Assembly: GCA_963791295.1 (NCBI GenBank)
Contig: CAWBRY010000001.1
Coordinates: 558,001-622,000, forward strand
Length of the DNA stretch: 64,000 bases
Source of the DNA: CAWBRY01 sp963791295
GTDB lineage: Bacteria > Bacteroidota > Bacteroidia > Chitinophagales > Chitinophagaceae
Direction: 5' to 3'
The notes beneath the pieces were generated by a model. That model saw only the letters and a list, made by a program, of their open reading frames with translations, made no database searches and was not told the DNA's origin. Position numbers and translations under genes: made by a program. Positions 9,518-17,662 of the stretch are shown here, piece by piece (position 1 is the stretch's first letter; each line of letters starts with the position of its first letter).

Positions 9518-10342
9518 ATGGACGCCAACAAGATTTTATCATCCGACGTGCTTGACCTGATCTTCGAGGACAGGAACAAGGACTATGGTGCTTATGATCT
9601 GCGCAAGACCTATAACAAACGCATTACGCGCGCGCTGATCGTTACGGCTTCGATTGCGATCCTGGCTTTGCTGGGATCGGTATTATCGAGCACGTTGAAT
9701 GCCAATAGCGGTAAGAAAGTAAAAATGCAGGAGATCACGTTGCAGGATATCAAGCAGCAGGAGGAAAAAGTTGAGCCTCCGCCGCCGCCTCCGCCAAAAG
9801 TGGAGCCTCCCAAAGTGGAGATGAAGCAATTTACTCCTCCTGTCATTAAGAAGGATGAGGAAGTGGAGAAACCACCACCCCCGCAGGAAGAGTTGAAAGA
9901 AGCCAAGATCGATGTGATCAACCAGGAAGGTATAAAGGACCAGAATATAGCGACTCCTACCAATGTTGATGAAGGCAAGCAGGTTATTGAAGAGAAGAAG
10001 GAAGATGATGAGAACAAGATTTTTGATAAGGTGGAAGTAGAAGCCAGTTTTCCTGGTGGTGAATCCAAGTGGCGTCAGTACCTGGAAAGAAACTGTAATG
10101 GCCAGGTAGCATCGGATAATGGAGCACCGGAAGGCACATATACGACGATCGTTCAGTTTGTCGTGGATAAGGAAGGTAACATCAGTGATGTAAGGTCGCT
10201 GACCAGTTATGGTTTTGGAATGGAAGAAGAAGCTATGCGTGTTATAAAGAAAGGTCCGAACTGGAAGCCGGCAAATCAGAATGGCCGTGCGGTAAAGGCC
10301 TATCGCAAGCAGCCTATTACTTTCGTGGTTACTTCAGAATAA
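9518..10342 (+). CDS. tonB: energy transducer TonB
   Basis: This 274-residue protein spans the periplasm and transmits energy from ExbB/ExbD to outer-membrane receptors. A cytoplasmic segment of about 40 residues containing DRNKDYGAYDLRKTYNKR, usual for Bacteroidota TonB, is followed by a helix at about 41-62. A proline-rich stretch (VEPPPPPPPKVEPPKVE) comes next, and a C-terminal TonB domain (about 170-270) has a VEASFPGGESKWRQYLERN segment and ends with KAYRKQPITFVVTSE. It closes the exbB-exbD-exbD-tonB operon. Confidence 0.93.
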   Translation: MDANKILSSDVLDLIFEDRNKDYGAYDLRKTYNKRITRALIVTASIAILALLGSVLSSTLNANSGKKVKMQEITLQDIKQQEEKVEPPPPPPPKVEPPKVEMKQFTPPVIKKDEEVEKPPPPQEELKEAKIDVINQEGIKDQNIATPTNVDEGKQVIEEKKEDDENKIFDKVEVEASFPGGESKWRQYLERNCNGQVASDNGAPEGTYTTIVQFVVDKEGNISDVRSLTSYGFGMEEEAMRVIKKGPNWKPANQNGRAVKAYRKQPITFVVTSE

Positions 10343-10364
10343 TTGTCTTTATAAATATTATTAA

Positions 10365-10398
10365 GTCCCTGTCTTGATTTGATGGGGATTTTTTTTAT
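10365..10398 (+). terminator. probable rho-independent terminator after tonB
   Basis: A TCCC/GGGA stem with a 15-base loop is followed by an uninterrupted run of eight T residues, 23 bases after the tonB stop. The stem is short, but the T-run and the position at an operon end favour a terminator. It would separate the tonB operon from mnmE. Confidence 0.45.
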
Positions 10399-10414
10399 CT
10401 GGAAGGTTACCAAT

Positions 10415-10498
10415 ATCCCTCCTACGGAGGGGCAAGTCACGCAATCCCCGCCTACGGAGGGGCAAGTCACGCAATCCACTCCTACGGAGGGGCAAGTA
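10415..10498 (+). repeat. 30-bp tandem repeat, three copies, in the mnmE leader
   Basis: Three copies start at 10421, 10451 and 10481 with an exact 30-base period; the third is cut after 18 bases. Each has the core CCTACGGAGGGGCAAGT preceded by ATCC plus three varying bases. In the first copy CCCTCC and GGAGGG form a perfect 6-bp hairpin with a TAC loop; the other two have one mismatch. It lies between the tonB terminator and mnmE. It is open in the mnmE frame but reads as simple PPTEGQVTQS repeats, so I treat it as non-coding. Confidence 0.85.
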
Positions 10499-10594
10499 AT
10501 CAGTAGTTGCAAAATTGAACGACTTGGGGTGGGTTCGAACTGGATACTTCTCCGCCTTTCTATGCTTTGTGTCAAACCGTTTAATTTGCATCCC

Positions 10595-11977
10595 ATGAAC
10601 AACCTCACAGGCTGGGATGATACCATCGTTGCGCTGGCGACACCGCCGGGGATCGCTGCACTCGGTACTATCCGCTTAAGTGGTAAGGAAGCGATTAAGA
10701 TTGCCAATAAGATCTTTCCCTCAAAGAATCTCGACAAGGAAGCGTCACACACATTGCATGTGGGATACATAAAAGATGGAGATCAGTTGTTAGATGAAGT
10801 GGTTGTCTCCTTATTTAAAGCACCTCATTCTTATACCGGGGAGGATGTTGTTGAGATCAGTTGCCACGGTTCACCATATATACATCAGCAGGTAATTGAG
10901 GCATGTGTAAAGCAGGGCGCACGGTTGGCCCGGGCGGGAGAATTCACTCAGCGTGCATTTATCAATGGAAAGCTGGATCTCGCGCAAGCTGAAGCAGTAG
11001 CGGACTTAATCGCCAGCAATACGTCTGCCGCACAAAAAACGGCTATCAATAACATGCGGGGAGGCTTTTCGGCAGAACTGAAAAGTCTTCGCGAGCGGTT
11101 GATCCGGTTTTCAGCGTTGATCGAACTGGAATTGGATTTTTCGCAAGAGGACGTTGAGTTCGCGGACAGGTCTCAATTGAATGGACTTATTGACGAGTTG
11201 ACGCAATCCACCCAACGATTACTTCATTCGTTTCAATTGGGGAATGTGATTCGAAATGGAGTGAATGTGGCGATCATTGGGAAGCCTAATGCGGGTAAGT
11301 CGACTTTGCTCAACAGTCTTTTGAATGAAAACCGCGCCATTGTGAGCGAGATCCCCGGTACGACCAGAGATACTATTGAAGAGTTGATCAATATTGATGG
11401 GATTTTATTCCGGTTGATTGATACGGCCGGGATTCGCGATCATACCAGCGATACGATTGAAGCGGCTGGGATCGAGCGAACGCAGGAAAAGATGAAACAG
11501 GCAGGGTTAGTTCTTTATTTATTTGATGTGAATGATCCCAAGCCAAAGCTGAAAGAATGGGTAACACGTATCGAAAAACTAGGATCTCCATATTTATTAC
11601 TGGCTAATAAGATCGACGAAGCAAGGGATTTGGATTCACTAAAGAGAAAATATAGCGTGTTCGATCAAACCATATTCCTGTCGGCCAGGGAAGGGAAGGG
11701 TCTCGATGAACTTCGGCATAAGATGGTGGAAGCGGTATGGCAGGGTGATGTAAGTATGGAGAATACGGTCGTCACCAATGCCCGACACTATACAGCGCTC
11801 AGGGAAGTTTCTCAATCCCTATCGGATATTCGAAAGGGCATGGATAACCGGGTATCTGGGGATTTGTTGGCGCTTGACATTCGCCGGTGCTTGCATTATT
11901 TAGGAGAGATTACTGGTGAAATAACCAATGAAGATCAGTTAGATTATATTTTTTCGAAGTTTTGTATCGGAAAGTAA
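10595..11977 (+). CDS. mnmE: tRNA uridine-5-carboxymethylaminomethyl(34) synthesis GTPase MnmE
   Basis: MnmE, with MnmG, modifies the wobble uridine of several tRNAs. This 460-residue protein has the complete architecture: an N-terminal folate-binding domain (about 1-120), a helical domain, and an embedded G domain with G1 GKPNAGKS (229-236), TTRDT, G3 DTAG (276-279) and G4 NKID (338-341). It ends with the essential C-terminal FCIGK (456-460). I chose the ATG at 10595 because MNNLTGWDDTIVALATPPG is the normal N-terminus; the same frame extends 72 codons upstream through the tandem repeats, which is not plausible protein. Confidence 0.96.
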   Translation: MNNLTGWDDTIVALATPPGIAALGTIRLSGKEAIKIANKIFPSKNLDKEASHTLHVGYIKDGDQLLDEVVVSLFKAPHSYTGEDVVEISCHGSPYIHQQVIEACVKQGARLARAGEFTQRAFINGKLDLAQAEAVADLIASNTSAAQKTAINNMRGGFSAELKSLRERLIRFSALIELELDFSQEDVEFADRSQLNGLIDELTQSTQRLLHSFQLGNVIRNGVNVAIIGKPNAGKSTLLNSLLNENRAIVSEIPGTTRDTIEELINIDGILFRLIDTAGIRDHTSDTIEAAGIERTQEKMKQAGLVLYLFDVNDPKPKLKEWVTRIEKLGSPYLLLANKIDEARDLDSLKRKYSVFDQTIFLSAREGKGLDELRHKMVEAVWQGDVSMENTVVTNARHYTALREVSQSLSDIRKGMDNRVSGDLLALDIRRCLHYLGEITGEITNEDQLDYIFSKFCIGK

Positions 11978-12080
11978 CCTCCCTAAACAATAATATAATT
12001 TAAAAAGTATGGAATTTGGAAACGAGTGGCGAGAAATGCATAGAAGACTTGGAATCGACTAAACGGTGTCTAAAAAACCT

Positions 12081-12120
12081 GCTGCTAACATTGCATTGGC
12101 AATATGGCGGGGCGACGCAT
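12081..12120 (+). repeat. intergenic cassette-like motif, copy 1
   Basis: This roughly 40-base segment begins GCTGCTAACATTGCATTGGC and continues to GGGGCGACG. It resembles segments at 14379-14422 and 20598-20644 in the same orientation; shared pieces are TAACAT or AACAT, ATTGGCAA or ATTTGCAA, and a G-rich end with GAC. It lies 104 bases after mnmE and 32 bases before the AraC gene. The pattern resembles recurrent intergenic elements of Bacteroidota, but that link is from memory only. Confidence 0.5.
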
Positions 12121-12152
12121 ATATTCTCCGCTTGGAATTAATAAATTTACAC

Positions 12153-13085
12153 ATGCCCGTTTCCGATTCTCATATTCCATTTATCAAGACTATTTATGAC
12201 TTCTTTGCGGCCTATAGACTAGGAAAGCCTCTTCATTCCGAAATAATGTGCATGAGACTTGAAGAGCAACCTGACGAAAAATTAATGCACATGCCCTTGT
12301 ACCGGGCAAATTTTTTCAGGATTATCCATTTCACAAAAGCGAACCTTCATTTTACATCTGGCGAAAAGAATCATGATGTAGTTTCCAATTCTGTTTGTTT
12401 TACCTACCCTGGCAAAATGGAATCGTGGACAAGAAGAGAAAAATTATATGGAACTGTCATTTATTTTACTGCCGCCTTCTCTGGTTTGGACATTACCCGA
12501 GCTGACTTTGACACAGATTATCCTTTTTTCAATTTTGACTCTCAATTAGTACTACTCCTTACTGAAGATGAAGCCGACGAACTTAAAGTTCTTTCTAATG
12601 AAATGATAGAAGAAATGTATTCAAACAGCGTTGACAAACTTGACTTGATAAAAAAGATACTTCATATCTATCTTCACAAAATAAAAAGGATATACAATAG
12701 AAAAATCAACAATTTAACGGTTGAAGAGAAAAAATCAAAGACACTATTTAACCGTTTTCGCAGAGAAGTGGATGATTATATTCAACAACTTACTTCCCAA
12801 AAAAAAATGAAGACCCCAACCGTGTCTTTAATAGCGAAACAACTATTCGTTAACTCAAATTATCTCAATAGCAGTGTTAAAAATCTTACCGGCAAAACAG
12901 CTTCTGCACATATACAGGAAAAAATATTACTTGAAGCAAAATCATTTCTTCTTCATACGAACTTACAAGTTTCCGAAATTGGTTACAAACTTGGCTTTGA
13001 GAATGCATCTTATTTTAATCGCTTTTTCAAAAAGAATACTAACCTTACTCCAACAGAATACAGAAGAGAATTTGTTAAACCCTAG
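12153..13085 (+). CDS. AraC family transcriptional regulator
   Basis: This cytoplasmic DNA-binding protein is about 310 residues long. The N-terminal two thirds look like a cupin-type ligand or effector domain. The last ~100 residues are an AraC-type double helix-turn-helix, with the second HTH recognisable in LQVSEIGYKLGFENASYFNRFFKKNTNLTPTEYR. I chose the ATG at 12153 (PVSDSHIPFIKTIYDFF follows) because the frame upstream to the GTG at 12066 runs through the intergenic repeat motif. The region is clearly AT-richer than mnmE. DoxX and DUF5519 genes follow on the same strand and may be its targets. Confidence 0.85.
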   Translation: MPVSDSHIPFIKTIYDFFAAYRLGKPLHSEIMCMRLEEQPDEKLMHMPLYRANFFRIIHFTKANLHFTSGEKNHDVVSNSVCFTYPGKMESWTRREKLYGTVIYFTAAFSGLDITRADFDTDYPFFNFDSQLVLLLTEDEADELKVLSNEMIEEMYSNSVDKLDLIKKILHIYLHKIKRIYNRKINNLTVEEKKSKTLFNRFRREVDDYIQQLTSQKKMKTPTVSLIAKQLFVNSNYLNSSVKNLTGKTASAHIQEKILLEAKSFLLHTNLQVSEIGYKLGFENASYFNRFFKKNTNLTPTEYRREFVKP

Positions 13086-13147
13086 CACTCTGTAAAAAGT
13101 ATAAGTTTACCTGTAAATAGTGTTATCAGTCCGGCATAGGCTGCTTG

Positions 13148-13155
13148 TATTTTTG
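13148..13155 (+). promoter_or_regulatory. possible Bacteroidota -7 promoter element before doxX-like gene
   Basis: TATTTTTG matches the TAnnTTTG -7 consensus of Bacteroidota housekeeping promoters and lies 29 bases before the DoxX start codon. I do not see a clear -33 TTTG at the right distance, so the call is weak. Confidence 0.3.
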
Positions 13156-13184
13156 AGTCCATCAATTCACCAAAAAATACAGAT

Positions 13185-13601
13185 ATGAAAAAAATAATTC
13201 AACTAAGTTTTATTCCAGTCAATACTGATATTGCCTTATTGGTATTAAGAGTATGGTTAGGCATTGGCATATTCCTCAATCATGGCATTGAGAAATTTGT
13301 GAATTTTGTTCAAATGCAGCAGCATTTTCCTGACCCTGTTGGGATAGGGCCAACTGCAAGTTTGCTCTTTGCTTTGATAGCAGATGGCATCTGTTCTATT
13401 TTAATAATTTTTGGTTTGTTTACCAGATTGGCAGCATTATTTTCTGCTATTAATCTTTTTGCAGCTTTTGCTTTTTTATTCAAATTTTCGCTTTCCAAGC
13501 CACCTGCAGAAATTGCTTTTGTTTACCTCGGAGGATGTATCGCAATTCTGTTAGCTGGTGCAGGGAAATACAGTGTTGACCGAAAATTAAAAATGGTTTA
13601 A
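13185..13601 (+). CDS. DoxX family membrane protein
   Basis: This 138-residue protein has four predicted helices and matches the DoxX/DoxD-like family: VLRVWLGIGIFLNHGIEKF near residues 20-40, then GIGPTASLLFALIADGICSILIIFGLFTRLAALFSAINLFAAF. Family members are small inner-membrane proteins often linked to oxidative or thiol stress or quinone-dependent redox chemistry; the substrate here is unknown. It lies 99 bases after the AraC regulator and 33 bases before the DUF5519 gene on the same strand. Confidence 0.85.
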   Translation: MKKIIQLSFIPVNTDIALLVLRVWLGIGIFLNHGIEKFVNFVQMQQHFPDPVGIGPTASLLFALIADGICSILIIFGLFTRLAALFSAINLFAAFAFLFKFSLSKPPAEIAFVYLGGCIAILLAGAGKYSVDRKLKMV

Positions 13602-13634
13602 ACATATTTTCTTAGTTGATAAATTAATTTATAA

Positions 13635-14375
13635 ATGAGAAATCTTTTTTTAGCATCGATGCTTTTCGCATTTTCCTCAATAGTTTGTCATGCCCAAGAC
13701 ACATCGGCAATAAGACTTATCCTCGGAGAAAAGGATTATAAGGATTATATGGAGTGGGTGGCATTGGGAGTTGGGGGGCTTCCACACACACTCGAAGGTT
13801 ATCGTACCGTGAAGGAATTAGGAAAACAAATGAAAGACCCGTTTGATGTAAACCGGGTTGCTGGTGATATTGGCAAACCCGGTGACACAACAAGTTTATT
13901 CAACTTGCCTAAAAGAGAGGGTCAGCGACCAACCATAGCTCCCTTTGTTGTTCCGCACAGACAAATGAATCAACACAATGACACAGTAATTCGGGCAATG
14001 CAAAAAAAAATATTTGATGATGAAGTAGCTAATTCCAATAATACACTTATATATAAAACAAGCTATTTGGAAAAGAATAGCCCAGGTATATTTTTAAAAG
14101 ATAGTGCGTCAGGCAATCAAACCATCGTACCTACATCTCATGCCGAAGTCGGACATATCCATATGTTTGACGGCTCTATGCATATAATTTTAAGCCCGAG
14201 TGACACGAAAGAAGTAATTGAGAAAGAATGGGGAGAATTGCATGGTTTGGCGGGGCAGGGACGTGCCGCAAAAACTTATCTTATGATTTATTCACCAAGG
14301 GTGGACCAAGAGTTACAAGTGACAAATTTAATTCTTGAAGCTGCAGTAAAATATGCGACAAATTATTTGAAGTAA
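13635..14375 (+). CDS. secreted DUF5519 (luciferase-domain) family protein
   Basis: This 246-residue protein has a signal peptide (MRNLFLASMLFAFSSIVCHA, cleavage before QDTS). The C-terminal half has the conserved block HAEVGHIHMFDGSMHIILS followed by SDTKEVIEKEWGELHGLAG and MIYSPRVDQELQVTNLILEAAVKYAT, which I recognise as the DUF5519 domain (Pfam name Luciferase). This Pfam name does not imply light production, and the biochemical role is unknown. It is in tandem with DoxX and AraC genes; a cassette-like intergenic motif begins 3 bases after its stop. Confidence 0.75.
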   Translation: MRNLFLASMLFAFSSIVCHAQDTSAIRLILGEKDYKDYMEWVALGVGGLPHTLEGYRTVKELGKQMKDPFDVNRVAGDIGKPGDTTSLFNLPKREGQRPTIAPFVVPHRQMNQHNDTVIRAMQKKIFDDEVANSNNTLIYKTSYLEKNSPGIFLKDSASGNQTIVPTSHAEVGHIHMFDGSMHIILSPSDTKEVIEKEWGELHGLAGQGRAAKTYLMIYSPRVDQELQVTNLILEAAVKYATNYLK

Positions 14376-14378
14376 AAG

Positions 14379-14422
14379 GCTATGCAGGTAACATGGGTAT
14401 TGGCAAAATGCGGTTGACAATG
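14379..14422 (+). repeat. intergenic cassette-like motif, copy 2
   Basis: This 44-base segment contains GGTAACATGGGTATTGGCAA followed by AATGCGGTTGACAATG. It aligns with 12081-12120 and 20598-20644 in the same orientation. Copies 1 and 2 bracket the AraC-DoxX-DUF5519 gene trio. Confidence 0.5.
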
Positions 14423-14482
14423 ATTTGTTTAACCTAAAGCGTTTTCGTACTCACAAACCCTCTGAAATTGTTTTGTTTGCTG

Positions 14483-15373
14483 TTACTGTTTTAAGCGTTT
14501 CAAAATATAAGGTTCACCCGGAGCTAGTATATGTATTCGTTCTGGATTAACAACCAGTTTTTTTAATTCTTCCGGGTCTGCATTGAAAGGTGCAAAGTCA
14601 GGTGCATCTACGGAACCCCAATGATTAAGCAGTAGCGGTGTATTTGGATATGCATTGGCAATCTTGACAGCACCAGCTAGTGTAAAGTGCCATTCGCTAT
14701 TTGAAAAATCGAACAAAATAGCATCAGGTGTTTTCATGTGCAGATGAAAGTCCATTAATCGGGAATCTCCTTCCGCCCATATATTGCCATCGGGTGTTTC
14801 AATCCAGAAACCGCAGGCGTCTTCATTCTTAAAGAAGCGTGTGCTCATCCCTGGATATGCATTTTGGTAGGCATGGTCCGCAGGAGTAAGTTTGACCACT
14901 ACATAACCCACCCGAAAAGTATCACCAATGTTATGTCCAAACGATGGAAAGCCTTCATTTTTCATCAAAGAATCAACATAGACCGTTGAATGGTAAGCCT
15001 TGGTTACTCGGAGAAGATCACGATTTGTGGGAACACTGTAATGGTCATTATCTGCATGTGTAACTAATACAGCATCCAACCTTGGAACTTGTTCTGTGGA
15101 AATGGGGAAGTCAATCATGATAGGCATATCAAAACCTTTCAATAAAGGATCTACCATCAACGTAGTCCCACGGCTATTAATGAAATATCCAGCCATTCCT
15201 AGCCAACGAAGAGTCGTTTGGCTAGATGGTTGAAATACTGCCGCATCGAAAGGTTGAGTTGGAGGTGCTTTTGCCTGATATTTTTTTATTGATTTAACAG
15301 TGCTGTCTCTTTGACCATAAATACATACAGATGAAAGACATATGTTTAATAATAGCAAGAAGAAATATTTCAT
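14483..15373 (-). CDS. exported metallo-beta-lactamase-fold hydrolase (UlaG-like)
   Basis: This protein is about 296 residues from the preferred start, with a signal peptide (MKYFFLLLLNICLSSVCIYG). The MBL fold is shown by LVTHADNDHYS (the HxxxDH metal motif), a DHAYQNAYPG segment, WAEGDSRL, and a late conserved histidine in LLLNHWGSVDAPDFAPFN. Family relatives include L-ascorbate-6-phosphate lactonase UlaG and N-acyl-phosphatidylethanolamine phospholipase-like enzymes; the substrate cannot be named. The ATG at 15373 was chosen over one seven codons upstream because it starts the signal peptide. It is divergent from the second AraC gene, 148 bases away. Confidence 0.8.
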   Translation of the reverse strand: MKYFFLLLLNICLSSVCIYGQRDSTVKSIKKYQAKAPPTQPFDAAVFQPSSQTTLRWLGMAGYFINSRGTTLMVDPLLKGFDMPIMIDFPISTEQVPRLDAVLVTHADNDHYSVPTNRDLLRVTKAYHSTVYVDSLMKNEGFPSFGHNIGDTFRVGYVVVKLTPADHAYQNAYPGMSTRFFKNEDACGFWIETPDGNIWAEGDSRLMDFHLHMKTPDAILFDFSNSEWHFTLAGAVKIANAYPNTPLLLNHWGSVDAPDFAPFNADPEELKKLVVNPERIHILAPGEPYILKRLKQ

Positions 15374-15521
15374 TTTCAAATTGATTTTGCACAAAGTTCT
15401 TTTAACGGCAGCATGTTAATGGATATAAATTACTCTTTTACGAACCATTATTACTGATTTCAGGGCTAAAGAGGTAATTCGTAGGAAACCTACACTAATT
15501 TTGAGATCACAACAAGAGAGT

Positions 15522-16418
15522 ATGGATAAGATCAAAAAGCTGGAAAGTGTTAAGCAATTCAATGCCGAACGTGGCCAAAAAACGTTTCATCCTTTAGTAA
15601 GCGTTTTAGATCAATCAAAATCCAAACCTATCCATCCCGCCCATTATCTATCTGAACTGTATATTATTTTTTTGAAGGATTTGAAATGCGCGGATATGAA
15701 ATATGGCAGGGGTCATTACGACTACGATGACGGCACAATTCTATTTATTGCACCTGGTCAGGTAATGGGTTTTGACCACAGCGAAAAAATATTGCAACCT
15801 TCCGGATGGGCACTGGCTTTTCACCCGGATTTGATTTATGGAACTTCGCTCGGTCGGCGTATTAAACAGTATAGTTTTTTTTCATATGGTGTGACAGAAG
15901 CTCTGCACGTTTCCGACATGGAAAGAAGTATTACAATAGAATGTTTTAAGAAAATTGGGTATGAATTGGAACATGCTATTGATAAGCATACCAAAACGTT
16001 GATTGTGAGCAATATTGAATTGTTTTTGAACTATTGTGTCCGATTTTATGATCGTCAGTTTCTTACAAGAGATACGACTCATAAAGACGCTTTAGTGAGG
16101 TTTGAAGTTTTGTTGGAGGATTATTATAGCTCAAATAAGCCGCAAACATTAGGATTACCAACAGTCGCCTATTGTGCTGAACACCTCCACTTATCGGCAA
16201 ATTATTTTGGAGATTTGATCAAAAAAGAAACCGGCAAATCTGCCCAGGAATACATCCACTTTAAAATCATAGATCTAGCAAAGGAAAAAGTTTTTGATGA
16301 AAGCAAATCCATCAGCGAGGTAGCTTACGAAATGGGCTTCAAATATCCCCAACATTTTGCCAGATTATTCAAACAACACACTGGACAATCCCCAACCGAA
16401 TACCGGCTTTTAAGTTAG
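15522..16418 (+). CDS. AraC family transcriptional regulator (second)
   Basis: This regulator is about 298 residues long with an N-terminal cupin-like domain; GQVMGFDHSEKILQPSGWALAFHPDLIYGTSLG is typical of AraC proteins next to oxidoreductase genes. The C-terminal AraC HTH includes KSISEVAYEMGFKYPQHFARLFKQHTGQSPTEYR. I chose the ATG at 15522, preceded by AAGAGAG, over a TTG seven codons earlier. It is divergent from the MBL-fold gene and 92 bases upstream of the aldo/keto reductase, which it may control. Confidence 0.87.
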   Translation: MDKIKKLESVKQFNAERGQKTFHPLVSVLDQSKSKPIHPAHYLSELYIIFLKDLKCADMKYGRGHYDYDDGTILFIAPGQVMGFDHSEKILQPSGWALAFHPDLIYGTSLGRRIKQYSFFSYGVTEALHVSDMERSITIECFKKIGYELEHAIDKHTKTLIVSNIELFLNYCVRFYDRQFLTRDTTHKDALVRFEVLLEDYYSSNKPQTLGLPTVAYCAEHLHLSANYFGDLIKKETGKSAQEYIHFKIIDLAKEKVFDESKSISEVAYEMGFKYPQHFARLFKQHTGQSPTEYRLLS

Positions 16419-16510
16419 CACTGGCTAAATACTGATCATCAATGAATAAACTTTCTTTATCATATAAACTACATATGAAAAGTATTATAACTTATAAATA
16501 GAAGCATAAA

Positions 16511-17515
16511 ATGAATGTATTACAAAAAAGAAAACTTGGCAATGACGGATTGGAAGTGTCTGCGCTTGGCCTTGGCTGTATGGGGATGAGTTGGTCCTAC
16601 GGTCCCCCAAAAGATAAAAAGGAGATGATCGAATTACTTCATAAGGCAGTAGAAATGGGTGTCACTTTTTTTGATACTGCGGAAGTATATGGGCCACTAC
16701 ATAACGAAGAACTTTTGGGTGAAGCGTTAGGTCCGTTTAAAGGACAGGTGGTCATTGCGACCAAATTCGGTTGGTCACCTTCTCCGAATGATACAGATCG
16801 ATGGAGTTTAATAAATAGCCGGCCAGAGCATATAAAAAAAGTTGTAGAAGGATCATTAAAACGATTGAAAGTGGAGATAATCGACTTGTATTATCAACAT
16901 CGTGTTGACCCGAATGTACCGATAGAAGATGTCGCGGGTGCAGTGAAAGATTTAATTCATGAGGGAAAAGTTAAATATTTTGGTTTATCTGAAGCAGGTG
17001 TAAAAACTATTCGCCGTGCACATGCTGTACAACCCGTCGCGGCATTGCAAAGCGAATATTCACTCTGGACAAGAGAGCCAGAGGATGAAATAATACCAAC
17101 GTTGGAAGAGCTGGGGATTGGATTTGTTCCATTCAGCCCATTGGGTAAAGGTTTTTTAACAGGGAAAATTGATGAAAATACAAAGCTGGCTACCACCGAT
17201 TTTCGAAATATCGTTCCTCGCTTTGAGGCTGAAAACAGGAAAGCAAATCAGGTCTTGGTTGACGTGCTGACTAAGATTGCGGACGAAAAGAAAGCAACTC
17301 CTGCCCAAATTGCATTAGCGTGGCTGCTTGCAAAAAAGCCTTGGATTGTTCCCATTCCCGGAACTACAAAACTCAATCGCCTGGATGAAAATCTTCAGGC
17401 ATTCAATGTTGAGCTCACATCCGAAGATCTGCGTAATATCGAAGAAACCACTTCAAAAATTAAGATTGAAGGTGCTCGTTATCCGGAAGCTATCGAGCGG
17501 ATGACAGGCCTCTAA
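16511..17515 (+). CDS. aldo/keto reductase
   Basis: This 334-residue NADPH-dependent oxidoreductase has a TIM-barrel AKR fold of normal length. The catalytic tetrad is visible: D55 and Y60 (FFDTAEVYGP), K85 (VIATKFGW) and H130 (YYQHRVDPNVP). The cofactor-binding region near the C-terminus (IVPIPGTTKLNRLDENLQAF) is intact. It belongs to the subgroup related to E. coli YajO and plant AKR4/13-type enzymes; the physiological substrate is unknown. It follows an AraC regulator and is a close paralogue of the gene beginning at 63214. Confidence 0.92.
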   Translation: MNVLQKRKLGNDGLEVSALGLGCMGMSWSYGPPKDKKEMIELLHKAVEMGVTFFDTAEVYGPLHNEELLGEALGPFKGQVVIATKFGWSPSPNDTDRWSLINSRPEHIKKVVEGSLKRLKVEIIDLYYQHRVDPNVPIEDVAGAVKDLIHEGKVKYFGLSEAGVKTIRRAHAVQPVAALQSEYSLWTREPEDEIIPTLEELGIGFVPFSPLGKGFLTGKIDENTKLATTDFRNIVPRFEAENRKANQVLVDVLTKIADEKKATPAQIALAWLLAKKPWIVPIPGTTKLNRLDENLQAFNVELTSEDLRNIEETTSKIKIEGARYPEAIERMTGL

Positions 17516-17662
17516 TTTTGCAGAACAGATTAAACAGAAAAGGGATAACCAATTCGTGAGTCGGATATATAAATACTGAATCTATGTAACAGATTTTTAA
17601 AAAATTGCAGTAAGACTTCACAAATCAATTTATTGATTCTATTAATCCTTAAAAAGTAACCA

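Noticed and set aside
10415..10498. Short CRISPR-like array (three 30-bp units).
   Set aside because: The units are directly tandem with no variable spacers, and no cas gene is present.
10379..10594. N-terminal extension of MnmE by 72 residues.
   Set aside because: The extension reads through the tandem repeats; the ATG at 10595 gives the normal MnmE N-terminus.
12066..12152. GTG start for the first AraC gene 29 codons upstream.
   Set aside because: The added residues are encoded by the intergenic repeat motif at 12081-12120, and the ATG at 12153 gives a typical N-terminus.
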